Assembly (NCBI GenBank): GCA_965205255.1
Contig: OZ242051.1
Coordinates: forward strand, 2,294,001 to 2,358,000
Direction: 5' to 3'
Length of the DNA stretch: 64,000 nt
Source: G965205255 sp965205255
GTDB taxonomy: Bacteria; Pseudomonadota; Gammaproteobacteria; Pseudomonadales; Endozoicomonadaceae
In this document: positions 25,467-34,262 of the stretch, piece by piece
Layout of the letters: the number at the start of each line of letters is the position of its first letter
Numbering within the stretch: the stretch's first letter is position 1
Notes under the pieces: generated by a model
The model's input: only the letters and a program-made list of their open reading frames with translations
Database searches by the model: none
Told to the model about the DNA's origin: nothing
Translations under genes and position numbers: made by a program

Positions 25467-27530
25467 TTATTTATTTTCTGCCAGATATTCAGTGATTACC
25501 CTAGGAGTAATAAATATAAGTAGCTCAGATTTTTCATTTCTATCTATATCGCGACGAAATAAATTTCCGAGTATCGGAAGTTTACCCAGAAGAGGTACTG
25601 TTTCTTCGGATTTGATAACTGAGTTTTTAAAGATACCACCTAGTACAACCGTTTGACCATCATTGACAAGCAGCTGAGTGTTAATTTCATTAATTGAGGT
25701 AATAGGGTTACCTTTTGCATCTGTGCCGGTAACTTCATTATTAGTGACATCAACATCCATAATAACACGACCATCTGGCGTTATTTGCGGTGTAACTTCC
25801 AGTGCTAGGCTCACATCCCTAAAAGTGGTATTTGTGCCACTATCACTGGTAGTTTCAAAGGCACGTTCTTCACCTTTTTTAATGACAGCTTTTTTCTTAT
25901 TAGCTGTAATAATTTGAGGTTGAGAGATAATTTCCACCTTGCTATCTGTTTCAAGTGCTGAAAGCTGAATTGATAAGTCAACCGAATTAGTCACATAACC
26001 AAGCCTTATTCCTGAAGTAGCACCTGCTACGGGCAAGGAAACAAACAAATCTTTAAGAACTTTGCTCCCTCCTAAATTAGCATTGATGTTGTTTATTGTT
26101 CTACCTCCGGCTTCTGGTAATACTGTATTTAGTTCTGCCGCTGTTGAATTACCCCAAGATACACCGAGTTCTTCGCGCAGGTTCGTGCGAGCTTCTACAA
26201 TTCTTGCCTCAATCATTACTTGCCGAACAGGAATATCAATTTTTTCAACAAGATTTCGAATTTCTGTTAGCTTCTCTCGGGTTTCATTTACCAGCAAACT
26301 GTTAGTTCGCTCAACTACCTGAACACTGCCACGCTCAGAAAGAATCCGATTTTTCTCACTGCCCTTTAATACAGTGGTAATATCACTGGCTTTAGCGTAG
26401 TTAATTTGCATCAGTTCAGTATAAAGTGGAGATAAATCTTTAATCTGTTTATTTGATTCCAGCGATTGTCTTTCTCTGTTTGCTAACTCTTGTGCAGGAG
26501 CGACAATAAGTATATTTCCTTCTAAACGTTTATCTAGCCCTTTTGAACGCAAAATGATATTTAAAGCCTGATCCCAAGGTACATCCTCTAATCTTAGTGT
26601 CACATTGCCTTTTACAGCATCACTGGCCACCAGATTGAAATTCTGTTCATCGGCTAATAGTTGCAATATAGCCCTGACCTCAATGTTCTGAAAATTTAAG
26701 GATAACTTTTGACCTGTGTGTGTTAATTTACCAGAACCAGGTTTTTTATTTTTCTCAATTTCATGTACACTCAGTATGAACTTTTTGCCTGACTGCCATG
26801 ACAAATACTCAAACTTTCCTTTAAGGTCAATATTAACCTTTGTCTGACCTTTAGTTTTTTCAATGGTGACAAACTCTACTGGTGTGGAAAATTCAGTAAC
26901 ATCAAGTCTTTTATTTAAAAAGTCTGGCAATTCAAGCCCAGGAAAGATTAACGATAACTGCTGTCCGTTGTCTTCAACTGTCACTGGCACGTCATCTACC
27001 GAAGTTTTAAAGATAACACTTCCCGCACCATCATTGCCCCGTTTAAAGTCTACGGCAACTAATTCTTGTCGTTGTATTGTTTTTTCAGCACGGTTTTTAT
27101 CCTGCTCGGTTTCAACAATTGTCAGGTTTAACTTATTACCCTGTATGTCAGATTTCAAGACTGCTGGCTGAGCCAGTTCCATTACCAGACGAGTTCTTGA
27201 ACCAGCCTGAATAACATTAAGGTTTTTGATATTGTTTTTGTTGATGCTGCGATAACGCTTAACCTGGCTTTTAGTTTCAGGTAAATCTATCACAATGCGT
27301 TCAGGATTTTTTAGTGTATAACTTTTGAGCTTAGGAGGTGCTTTATCAAAACTCAGCACTAAACGAGGATTATCGTTTTTATGGGAAGACGCATCTATAA
27401 GCTTTAATGTTCTCGCATTTAATGACTGAACATAAAGTAAAGACAAACCCAATAAAAATACTGATGCCAGAAAAAATCTGATAAAAGTAGCGATAAGATA
27501 ACTTGTTTGTTTTTTTACGGCCACTTCCAT
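25467..27530 (-). CDS. pilQ: Type IV pilus secretin PilQ
   Basis: 687 residues from the ATG at 27530 (GGAG 9 bases upstream); an ATG at 27545 is also in frame but lacks a ribosome site. A signal peptide (FFLASVFLLGLSLLYVQSLNA) precedes two AMIN domains (LVLSFDKAPPKLKSYTLKNP and FEYLSWQSGKKFILSV). These are followed by the secretin N/STN domains (LNFQNIEVRAILQLLADEQNF, DVPWDQALNIILRSKGL) and the C-terminal secretin channel (ARIVEARTNLREELGVSWG, VPLLGKLPILGNLFR). It forms the outer-membrane pore for the pilus and is the last gene of pilMNOPQ. Confidence 0.97.
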   Translation of the reverse strand: MEVAVKKQTSYLIATFIRFFLASVFLLGLSLLYVQSLNARTLKLIDASSHKNDNPRLVLSFDKAPPKLKSYTLKNPERIVIDLPETKSQVKRYRSINKNNIKNLNVIQAGSRTRLVMELAQPAVLKSDIQGNKLNLTIVETEQDKNRAEKTIQRQELVAVDFKRGNDGAGSVIFKTSVDDVPVTVEDNGQQLSLIFPGLELPDFLNKRLDVTEFSTPVEFVTIEKTKGQTKVNIDLKGKFEYLSWQSGKKFILSVHEIEKNKKPGSGKLTHTGQKLSLNFQNIEVRAILQLLADEQNFNLVASDAVKGNVTLRLEDVPWDQALNIILRSKGLDKRLEGNILIVAPAQELANRERQSLESNKQIKDLSPLYTELMQINYAKASDITTVLKGSEKNRILSERGSVQVVERTNSLLVNETREKLTEIRNLVEKIDIPVRQVMIEARIVEARTNLREELGVSWGNSTAAELNTVLPEAGGRTINNINANLGGSKVLKDLFVSLPVAGATSGIRLGYVTNSVDLSIQLSALETDSKVEIISQPQIITANKKKAVIKKGEERAFETTSDSGTNTTFRDVSLALEVTPQITPDGRVIMDVDVTNNEVTGTDAKGNPITSINEINTQLLVNDGQTVVLGGIFKNSVIKSEETVPLLGKLPILGNLFRRDIDRNEKSELLIFITPRVITEYLAENK

Positions 27531-27618
27531 GGCTTCACACTCCATTATTTGTCTGTAAGATAATGTCGGCCATCATGTAAGAGACATTACCCTGAGACAT
27601 TTTTAATAGCCAAAGACT

Positions 27619-28143
27619 CTACTTCAGACTCAGTCGTCTTGGACGTTCTATCCAGGAATTAACCCCACTGGGTACCAGCTCAACGATATGAACTGCTTTT
27701 TCAGTAATGCCTGTAATGCGACCGTGGTTTCTTCCGATATAATCACCTTCCGATACCATATAAATATTCTGGTTTGCTTCCAGTAATCCTTTGGTTTTTT
27801 GTGACTTTTGTAGAGTACCCACTAATTTAAAGGCATCAAAAGAAAGGTTCTCCAAAAATTGCTTTTTTCGATTTACATCTGGCTTAACACTGCTTGAAAT
27901 CTTTGTTTGAATGTTGCTGGTTCTTGGTGCTTCAAAGGGGCTTCTTAGTCCTGATGCCTCATAAGTAAATGGCTCATACGTTCGAACAGGAGGTAAAGGT
28001 TGTATGGAGTTTTGTGGCATTGCTTTTATGTGTGAAACAAACGACTTTAAATCATTATGCTGAAGATCACTCAAACAACCAGACAAAGTCAGAGCATAAG
28101 TAAGGACGATACCTATCTTTAATATCTTAACCATCATTGACAT
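27619..28143 (-). CDS. pilP: Type IV pilus assembly lipoprotein PilP
   Basis: 174 residues from the ATG at 28143, which has AAGGA 5 bases upstream and overlaps the end of pilO. The start is MSMMVKILKIGIVLTYALTL followed by SGC, a lipoprotein signal with a lipobox cysteine. The C-terminal half has the PilP beta domain (FDAFKLVGTLQKSQKTKGLL, VSEGDYIGRNHGRITGIT). It links the inner-membrane PilNO complex to PilQ in the periplasm. Confidence 0.95.
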   Translation of the reverse strand: MSMMVKILKIGIVLTYALTLSGCLSDLQHNDLKSFVSHIKAMPQNSIQPLPPVRTYEPFTYEASGLRSPFEAPRTSNIQTKISSSVKPDVNRKKQFLENLSFDAFKLVGTLQKSQKTKGLLEANQNIYMVSEGDYIGRNHGRITGITEKAVHIVELVPSGVNSWIERPRRLSLK

Positions 28144-28750
28144 CTTCGTCCTTATACCTGTAAGTTTTTGCAAGAATTTCCACATTTAATTCCCCTGCAC
28201 TATCAGGAGATATATGGAAATTATGTAATGTCACAATTCGCTTCAGAGAAGAGACTCCGCTGACAAAATTGGCAATATCGTGATATTTTCCTTTAGCTTG
28301 AATCAGAATGGGCAGTTCGATAAAAAATTCTCTGTTTGCTTCTGGCTTTAAATTAATAGAATCAAACTCCAGACCAGCAGCTAAACCAATTTGTGTAATA
28401 TCTTCCAGCAAACTTGGTACTTCAGTATCTCCTGGCAACTGATGTACAAGATTTGAAAAAGACTCTTTTATGACTTTCATTTGTTCCCTGTAAGCTTGAA
28501 GATTGTGTGCCTTCTCTACTTTAATTTTCAACTGACTTTTTAGAACTTGCTCCTTTTCTACTTCACGCTGAAGATTTTCCTGCACAGTACTTAAATGAAA
28601 CTGATAACCAATCACTACCACCAAAGATATCAGTAATGCATAAATGATAAGTCTTGCCACCGTTGGCCAGCCTGCCATGGTTTGCAAATCCAGTTCTTTA
28701 AAGTCAACTTCCTTTATCGCCTGTAACAACTCAGTTCCTTTAATGCTCAT
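28127..28750 (-). CDS. pilO: Type IV pilus inner-membrane protein PilO
   Basis: 207 residues: a short cytoplasmic start, one membrane helix (ARLIIYALLISLVVVIGYQF, about 32-51), a coiled coil (LQREVEKEQVLKSQLKIKVE) and a periplasmic ferredoxin-like domain (LPGDTEVPSLLEDITQIGLA...ELPILIQAKGKYHDI). It pairs with PilN to form the alignment complex. The start overlaps the end of pilN by 11 bases. Confidence 0.96.
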   Translation of the reverse strand: MSIKGTELLQAIKEVDFKELDLQTMAGWPTVARLIIYALLISLVVVIGYQFHLSTVQENLQREVEKEQVLKSQLKIKVEKAHNLQAYREQMKVIKESFSNLVHQLPGDTEVPSLLEDITQIGLAAGLEFDSINLKPEANREFFIELPILIQAKGKYHDIANFVSGVSSLKRIVTLHNFHISPDSAGELNVEILAKTYRYKDEDVNDG

Positions 28751-29294
28751 GGGCAGACTCCTCGGGCATTTCCTGCGTTACATTCAGACTGAATCTGCTA
28801 CCTTCACCAACATCTAATGCTTTTACTGCTATCAGGTTAGGGTCCTTAAACCAGACGGATTTATCCAGACGCCTCATCAGAGAAGAAATGCCACCGTTGT
28901 TTTCAGCCACTCCCCGTATTGTTAGCATTTGGCCATCCTTTATTAATTCACTGAAATACACACCTTCCGGAACATGATTTACAAGATTGTCAAATATCAG
29001 AACAATAACCGGCCTGTCTCCCTGTAGCCTGTGAACTACTTCCATTCGCTCTAACAACTCTTTTCTTTTTACTTTTAGTTTCTTGATTTCCTTTATTTTT
29101 CTATCCAGTGCCCCAAGTTCCCCCCGTAAATAGGTATTACGTGAGCTCTGTTGAGTCATTTGCTGGTCGAAATAAAAATGGATAAAACCAATGACTGATA
29201 TTCCTATAACTACAGATATAACAAGAGCCATGGAAAACTGTTTTTTGTTTTCTTGTCGTTTATTTTCTCGCCATGGAAGCAGGTTAATATTCAC
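28740..29294 (-). CDS. pilN: Type IV pilus inner-membrane protein PilN
   Basis: 184 residues from the GTG at 29294, which overlaps the pilM stop (GTGA) and has GAGGA upstream. It gives the standard PilN start NINLLPWRE, the peptide bound by cytoplasmic PilM. One membrane helix (MALVISVVIGISVIGFIHFY), a coiled coil and a periplasmic domain follow. A GTG at 29321 would add nine residues before the conserved motif and is less likely. Confidence 0.95.
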   Translation of the reverse strand: MNINLLPWRENKRQENKKQFSMALVISVVIGISVIGFIHFYFDQQMTQQSSRNTYLRGELGALDRKIKEIKKLKVKRKELLERMEVVHRLQGDRPVIVLIFDNLVNHVPEGVYFSELIKDGQMLTIRGVAENNGGISSLMRRLDKSVWFKDPNLIAVKALDVGEGSRFSLNVTQEMPEESAHEH

Positions 29295-30367
29295 AGGTCG
29301 TTCCTCATCGCCAGACCGCACGCTACAAAAAATGCCGGTGCAGACTTATTCAATTGCTGTTGATTAATTGACGATGCCAGTTCCATATTTACAAATGGAT
29401 TAGCTAAAGAGCACTGAATATTAACCAGTGTGCTGATCTTTTTACTTAGTTCATCAAGACCTGGTATGCCACCAGATAATACAATATGATTTACCACCGG
29501 CGCATGCTCTGAGGAGTAGTACTGCTCAAGCATTTGGTTAAGTTGACGTGTAGCTTGAAGAGCCTGTTCTTTGCCAATTGTATGCTTTGATTCTGTTATT
29601 TCCAAGCTGGTGTAAAACTCAAGAGCCTGCTGAAACGAAGTTTTATTTTTCTGGCTCATTAATTCAACCATTTGCTTAAATCCCGAAGGTGAGCTTCGAA
29701 CATAAACACTTTCATTATTTTTAATAATATTAAGTGTCGTAAAAGTGTCACCTATATTGATTAGAGCAATGTGATTGTTATCTTCCGGTAAAGACAGTTG
29801 TTGTTGTACCAGTGGAAAAGCTCTCTCCATCGCATAGCTTACTACATCAATAGCTTCAGCTTTTAACCCTGATACTGCCAGCACACCTTCTCTGTCATCC
29901 ACTGTCTGTTTTCTACAAGCCACCAGCATAATATCCACTTTTTCAGGGTCTTTGCTGTTTTCGCCAACAACTTCAAAATCAAGAGCCACTTCATCAATGG
30001 GGTAAGGGATAACCTGCTCGGCCTCGAGAATCACCTCGGTCTCCATGTCTTCATCTTTGAGTGAAGCATCCACTATCAGTTTTCTCGTGATGATACTAGA
30101 TGTAGGAACGGCAGAAACTGCATGTTTTGAAGAAAATTTATTTTTTTTTAATAATCTGTTTAATGCCTCGCCATACGCTTCTGTATCAAGCATATCTTCA
30201 TTACTTTGATCTTCTGCAGTTGTTTGTTTTTGTGGCATCGGGGCTCTCTTAAAAGCCTTAAGAAACAAACTATCTCCCTGATAACCAAGCTCAATTAAAT
30301 TTGCAGAAAACATATTGATATCAACACCTATTAGTGAACTTCTGACTTTTTGAAATAAACCAAACAC
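29291..30367 (-). CDS. pilM: Type IV pilus assembly ATPase-fold protein PilM
   Basis: 358 residues from the GTG at 30367, preceded by GGAGA at good spacing; starting there gives the usual FGLFQKVRSSLIGVDIN. It has an actin-like fold of the FtsA type: phosphate-1-like GVDINMFSANLIEL, HIALINIGDTFTTLNII, and HIVLSGGIPGLDELSK. It binds ATP and the PilN tail on the cytoplasmic face of the inner membrane. It is first gene of pilMNOPQ and divergent from mrcA, the standard arrangement. Confidence 0.96.
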   Translation of the reverse strand: MFGLFQKVRSSLIGVDINMFSANLIELGYQGDSLFLKAFKRAPMPQKQTTAEDQSNEDMLDTEAYGEALNRLLKKNKFSSKHAVSAVPTSSIITRKLIVDASLKDEDMETEVILEAEQVIPYPIDEVALDFEVVGENSKDPEKVDIMLVACRKQTVDDREGVLAVSGLKAEAIDVVSYAMERAFPLVQQQLSLPEDNNHIALINIGDTFTTLNIIKNNESVYVRSSPSGFKQMVELMSQKNKTSFQQALEFYTSLEITESKHTIGKEQALQATRQLNQMLEQYYSSEHAPVVNHIVLSGGIPGLDELSKKISTLVNIQCSLANPFVNMELASSINQQQLNKSAPAFFVACGLAMRNDL

Positions 30368-30451
30368 GCAATATCTCCATAAATACACCTTCTTATATTT
30401 AAATCGTTATGCTTGCATATTTATTTAGCATTATTATTATATTGGGAGAAA

Positions 30452-30616
30452 TTATGCTAAAACCTTTTTCTAACTTTTGTTATAAATATGCTTTTATGGC
30501 CTTGTTGTACAAGGCAAAGTGTCGAATAATTGCCAACTATTGCAAGGAACATTAACGCATAACAGCAAGATCAGAAAAGTAGAGCAATAAGAAGTTAGAA
30601 GCAGGTCTTAGTATTA
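30452..30616 (+). repeat. Dispersed inverted-repeat element, copy 9 (pilM-mrcA gap)
   Basis: 165 bp, from 'ttatgctaaaacctttttct' to 'agaagcaggtcttagtatta'. It fills most of the 311-base gap between the divergent starts of pilM and mrcA, so it must lie within or between their promoters. Confidence 0.93.
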
Positions 30617-30678
30617 CCTGATAAGTAATGAGTAACTTAATCTATCATTCACGCTCAAGATATATTTGATGGCGACCA

Positions 30679-33087
30679 ATGAAAATTACAGCTAAAAAGT
30701 CAATGACTTTTGCTTTGTGGGGCTTGGGATTTGGAATTATCCTAGTTGTTCTTATTATAGTAGCAAGCTATGTCTATTATTCATCGCAACTACCCCCAAT
30801 TGATGCGCTCAAAGACGCTCATTTGCAAACACCGTTACGAATATATAGTAGTGATGATAAACTCATTGCAGAATTTGGCAGAAAACGACGTATACCTGTA
30901 CGGTTTAATCAAATCCCTACCTCTCTGATTCACGCCTTTATGGCTGCTGAGGATTCTGACTTTTACACCAACAATGGTGTAGATGTAAGTAGCCTTTTAC
31001 GAGCCGCATGGGAGCTGTTGTCTACCGGACACATTCAAACCGGTGGCAGTACTATTACAATGCAGGTTGCAAGAAACTTTTTTCTCAGCCCAGAACGGGC
31101 TTTTTCAAGAAAGTTTAAAGAAATATTACTGGCCTTAAGAATCACGAAAGAGTTATCCAAAGAAGATATCATGACACTCTATCTTAATAAAATCTATTTG
31201 GGTAATAGGGCTTACGGTGTGCAGGCAGCAGCTAATGTTTATTATGGAAAATCTATCAATAACTTGAGTTTGGATCAAATGGCAATGATTGCCGGGTTGC
31301 CAAAAGCACCATCAAGCTATAATCCTCTTGCAAATTCAGCCCGTGCACTTGAGCGAAGAAATTGGATTCTCTCAAGAATGTTAAAGCTTAGTTACATCTC
31401 AAAAAATGAATATGAAAATGCTGCACTACAACCTGTAAGTGCTACATATCACGCTCCGTCAATACAGCTTTACGCACCATATATTGCTGAAATGGTACGT
31501 CAGGAGCTTGTTAAAAATTATGGGGATAAAACATATACCAATGGCCTGAAAGTTTATACGACTATCAATAGTAAAAATCAAACAGCGGCACAGGAGGCGA
31601 TTGTGAAAGGGCTTCAGATATACGATCGCCGTCATGGTTATCGAGGGCCGGTGAAAAAACTGGGGACAAACAACAATGTCTGGCACAAAACATTAGATGA
31701 GGCCTCTTCCATAGCAAACCTGCTACCTGCTGTTGTAACTCAAACTGACGATAAGAAAGTACATATTTTATTAAAAAACAATAAAACAGGTATCATAAAA
31801 TGGAAAGATATGTCATGGGCAAAACCAACGATCACCATTAACCGGACAGGTAAGTCACCTCAAAAACCTACAGACGTACTCTCCGTTGGTGACCAGATTT
31901 ATGTCACTACCAATCATGATGGTACTTTTAATTTGGGCCAACTTCCACAAGCACAAGCAGCACTGGTATCAATAAATCCGTCAAATGGTGAAATCAAAGC
32001 GCTGATTGGTGGATTTGATTTTTATGAAAGCCATTTTAACAGAGCCATTCAGGCCTCAAGACAAATAGGCTCAGCTATCAAGCCTTTTATTTACAGCGCA
32101 GCTCTGGCTCAAGGAATGACAGCTGCTACCCTGATTAATGATGCACCTGTTGTCATAGAAAATCCTCAAACAGAAGAGGATTGGCGACCACATAATGATG
32201 ACAGTAAATTCAACGGACCAATGCGCTTTCGACAAGCACTGTACCAGTCCAGAAATCTTGTATCTATACGAGTACTACAAAAAACAGGCATTGATAATAC
32301 GTTAAATTACATCACCAAACTAGGGTTGCCTGCCACTCAGTTACCCGGATATCTTTCTTTAGCATTGGGTTCAGCTGATATAAAACCATTGCAATTAGCT
32401 AAAGGTTATTCGACTCTTGCCAATGGCGGTTATCGCATTACGCCTTATCTGATTAAGAAAATAACGTCATCGACAGGATTAATTTTCAGCTCATCGCCCC
32501 TGCATGTTTGTAATAATATTCACATGCCAGCTAATAATAAGGACAACATGACACAGCCTGCGATTCAAACCAACGACGACGACCCAAAAATGAGTTGTGC
32601 TCCTTCTGTTATGTCTGCGCAAGTCAATTATATTATCAACAGTATTATGCAAGATGTAATTAAAAAAGGCACTGGTCGCCGGGCTTTGGTATTAGACAGA
32701 GGCGATCTTGCTGGAAAAACGGGAACAACTAACTTGCATAAAGATTCATGGTTTGCAGGTTACAATCCTAAATTACTTGCTGTCGTATGGGCGGGTAATG
32801 ATAACTCTTCTACTTTGGGGCAGAGAGAATTTGGCTCCACCGTAGCACTCCCAATATGGATAAACTATATGCGAATAGCACTGAAAGGTACTAAAGAAAT
32901 AAGGTTACCCTTGCCATCTGGTTTGGTTCTTATGCGTATTGATAAAAAAACAGGTGGCATAGCAGGTTTCAATGACCCAGACAGTTATTTTGAGATTTTC
33001 AGAAAACAGTATGCTCCCTCACCAAAAAACCAGAGCGCATTAAACTTCTCCGGAAAACGGCTTTTTCAACCTGGAGATATCTATTAA
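30679..33087 (+). CDS. mrcA: Penicillin-binding protein 1A (transglycosylase/transpeptidase)
   Basis: 802 residues. After an N-terminal membrane anchor (residues 10-33), the GT51 glycosyltransferase domain shows AAEDSDFYTNNGVD (catalytic Glu), GGSTITMQVARNFFLS and KIYLGNRAYGVQAAA. The linker/OB-like region is followed by the transpeptidase domain with SxxK in RQIGSAIKPFIY (Ser about 465), SxN in YQSRNLVS and KTGT in LAGKTGTTN (Lys about 680). It polymerises and cross-links peptidoglycan on the periplasmic side. Its divergent pairing with pilM is conserved in many gammaproteobacteria. Confidence 0.97.
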   Translation: MKITAKKSMTFALWGLGFGIILVVLIIVASYVYYSSQLPPIDALKDAHLQTPLRIYSSDDKLIAEFGRKRRIPVRFNQIPTSLIHAFMAAEDSDFYTNNGVDVSSLLRAAWELLSTGHIQTGGSTITMQVARNFFLSPERAFSRKFKEILLALRITKELSKEDIMTLYLNKIYLGNRAYGVQAAANVYYGKSINNLSLDQMAMIAGLPKAPSSYNPLANSARALERRNWILSRMLKLSYISKNEYENAALQPVSATYHAPSIQLYAPYIAEMVRQELVKNYGDKTYTNGLKVYTTINSKNQTAAQEAIVKGLQIYDRRHGYRGPVKKLGTNNNVWHKTLDEASSIANLLPAVVTQTDDKKVHILLKNNKTGIIKWKDMSWAKPTITINRTGKSPQKPTDVLSVGDQIYVTTNHDGTFNLGQLPQAQAALVSINPSNGEIKALIGGFDFYESHFNRAIQASRQIGSAIKPFIYSAALAQGMTAATLINDAPVVIENPQTEEDWRPHNDDSKFNGPMRFRQALYQSRNLVSIRVLQKTGIDNTLNYITKLGLPATQLPGYLSLALGSADIKPLQLAKGYSTLANGGYRITPYLIKKITSSTGLIFSSSPLHVCNNIHMPANNKDNMTQPAIQTNDDDPKMSCAPSVMSAQVNYIINSIMQDVIKKGTGRRALVLDRGDLAGKTGTTNLHKDSWFAGYNPKLLAVVWAGNDNSSTLGQREFGSTVALPIWINYMRIALKGTKEIRLPLPSGLVLMRIDKKTGGIAGFNDPDSYFEIFRKQYAPSPKNQSALNFSGKRLFQPGDIY

Positions 33088-33189
33088 ATGAAGATCGTCG
33101 TGCTTGATGACTACACTCTAAATCTAGGTGATAATAACCCAGAATCTATTATAAAATCAGGCTCAATTACTATACACAAACCAAATTAA
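33088..33189 (+). pseudogene. Fragment of a D-2-hydroxyacid (glycerate) dehydrogenase gene
   Basis: Directly after the mrcA stop (TAAATG), a 33-codon frame reads MKIVVLDDYTLNLGDNNPES then IIKSGSITIHKPN before TAA. This resembles the N-terminus of HprA-like glycerate dehydrogenases (MKIVVLDGYTLNPGD...). The following 150 bases are in no usable frame, so it is taken as a gene remnant. It is identified by eye from a short stretch only. Confidence 0.5.
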
Positions 33190-33338
33190 AATTCGGGTTT
33201 GATGCATTGAAAATTATCATTGATTCGGCTAATCAATCCTGATTTTTTCCCAAAGTGGAAAGTAGCGACGTATATTCAAGCGTCATATGATACGAAGTAT
33301 CAAAATGAAATTTTCAGCAATATAAGCTGGTTTTGAAA

Positions 33339-33821
33339 TTAATCCCTAAAATTATCAAATTGCAATGGCAGATCGAAGTTTCCTTCTTTGAGTAAGGCAA
33401 TAACTTCCTGTAGATCGTCACGCTTTTTACCTGTAATACGAACTTTTTCACCCTGAATGCTTGACTGTACTTTCAGCTTTGACTCTTTGATAACTTTAAC
33501 AATTTTTTTTGATAAATCTTTATCCATTCCTTGTCTTATACATAACGTTTGCTTCACTTGTTTTCCGGAAGGATAAGAATCTTTTTCATCAAGGCACTTT
33601 ATATCTATGCCACGTTTTACCATTTTAATCTGAAGAATATCCTGCATTTGTTTAAGCTGAAAATCGGCTTCAGCCGTAAACTTTATTTCTTCACCTTCCT
33701 GTTCAATTGATGCATCAACTCCGCGGAAATCATAGCGGGTTGTCAGCTCACGAGTGGCTTGGTCAATAGCGTTTGTCAACTCGTGTGAGTTTACTTCAGA
33801 AACCACATCAAAAGATGGCAT
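33339..33821 (-). CDS. yajQ: YajQ family nucleotide-binding protein
   Basis: 160 residues, the normal length. MPSFDVVSEVNSHELTNAID, TTRYDFRG and VRITGKKRDDLQEVI are family signatures. YajQ proteins have two ferredoxin-like domains and bind nucleotides; some bind cyclic-di-GMP and influence transcription and virulence. The specific ligand here is unknown. It is a single cytoplasmic gene. Confidence 0.96.
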   Translation of the reverse strand: MPSFDVVSEVNSHELTNAIDQATRELTTRYDFRGVDASIEQEGEEIKFTAEADFQLKQMQDILQIKMVKRGIDIKCLDEKDSYPSGKQVKQTLCIRQGMDKDLSKKIVKVIKESKLKVQSSIQGEKVRITGKKRDDLQEVIALLKEGNFDLPLQFDNFRD

Positions 33822-33917
33822 GGAAAATCCTCTGTTTGATTGTTACAGTGAAAATTTTCTTATTATACTATTATTTGCTCTGATATAAGCAAGTTCTAGA
33901 ATGTTAAAAAATTATCT

Positions 33918-34127
33918 TTAGTTATCTATTCTAAACCCAATGCGCACTGTTACCTGAAAGTACGACACTTGGCCTTTTTCAACATGCCCTCTTGTTTCAA
34001 CCACTTCGAACCAGTTTATGTTTTTAACTGTTTTAGCCGCTGCTGCGATTGCGTTTCGAATGGCATCGTCACTACTGACTTTTGAGCTTCCGACTAACTC
34101 AATTTTTTTATAGATATGATCACTCAT
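33918..34127 (-). CDS. Dodecin (flavin-storage protein)
   Basis: 69 residues, the size of dodecin. DHIYKKIELVGSSKVSSDDA, KNINWFEVVETRGHVEKGQV and FQVTVRIGFRI match the family; the Trp in INWFEV stacks on bound flavin. It assembles into a hollow dodecamer that sequesters flavins. A standalone gene with a ribosome site (AGAGG) upstream of ATG 34127. Confidence 0.93.
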   Translation of the reverse strand: MSDHIYKKIELVGSSKVSSDDAIRNAIAAAAKTVKNINWFEVVETRGHVEKGQVSYFQVTVRIGFRIDN

Positions 34128-34262
34128 TAGTTTAACCTCTTGTATTAATTTAACAGTAATTGAGTTATTTTATTTCGTTGTAATGATAACGCTATATGGT
34201 TTTAGCCAAAAAACATCCTTATTATGATAGGGCAAATTAACTAATAAAAAAGTAACCTACAA

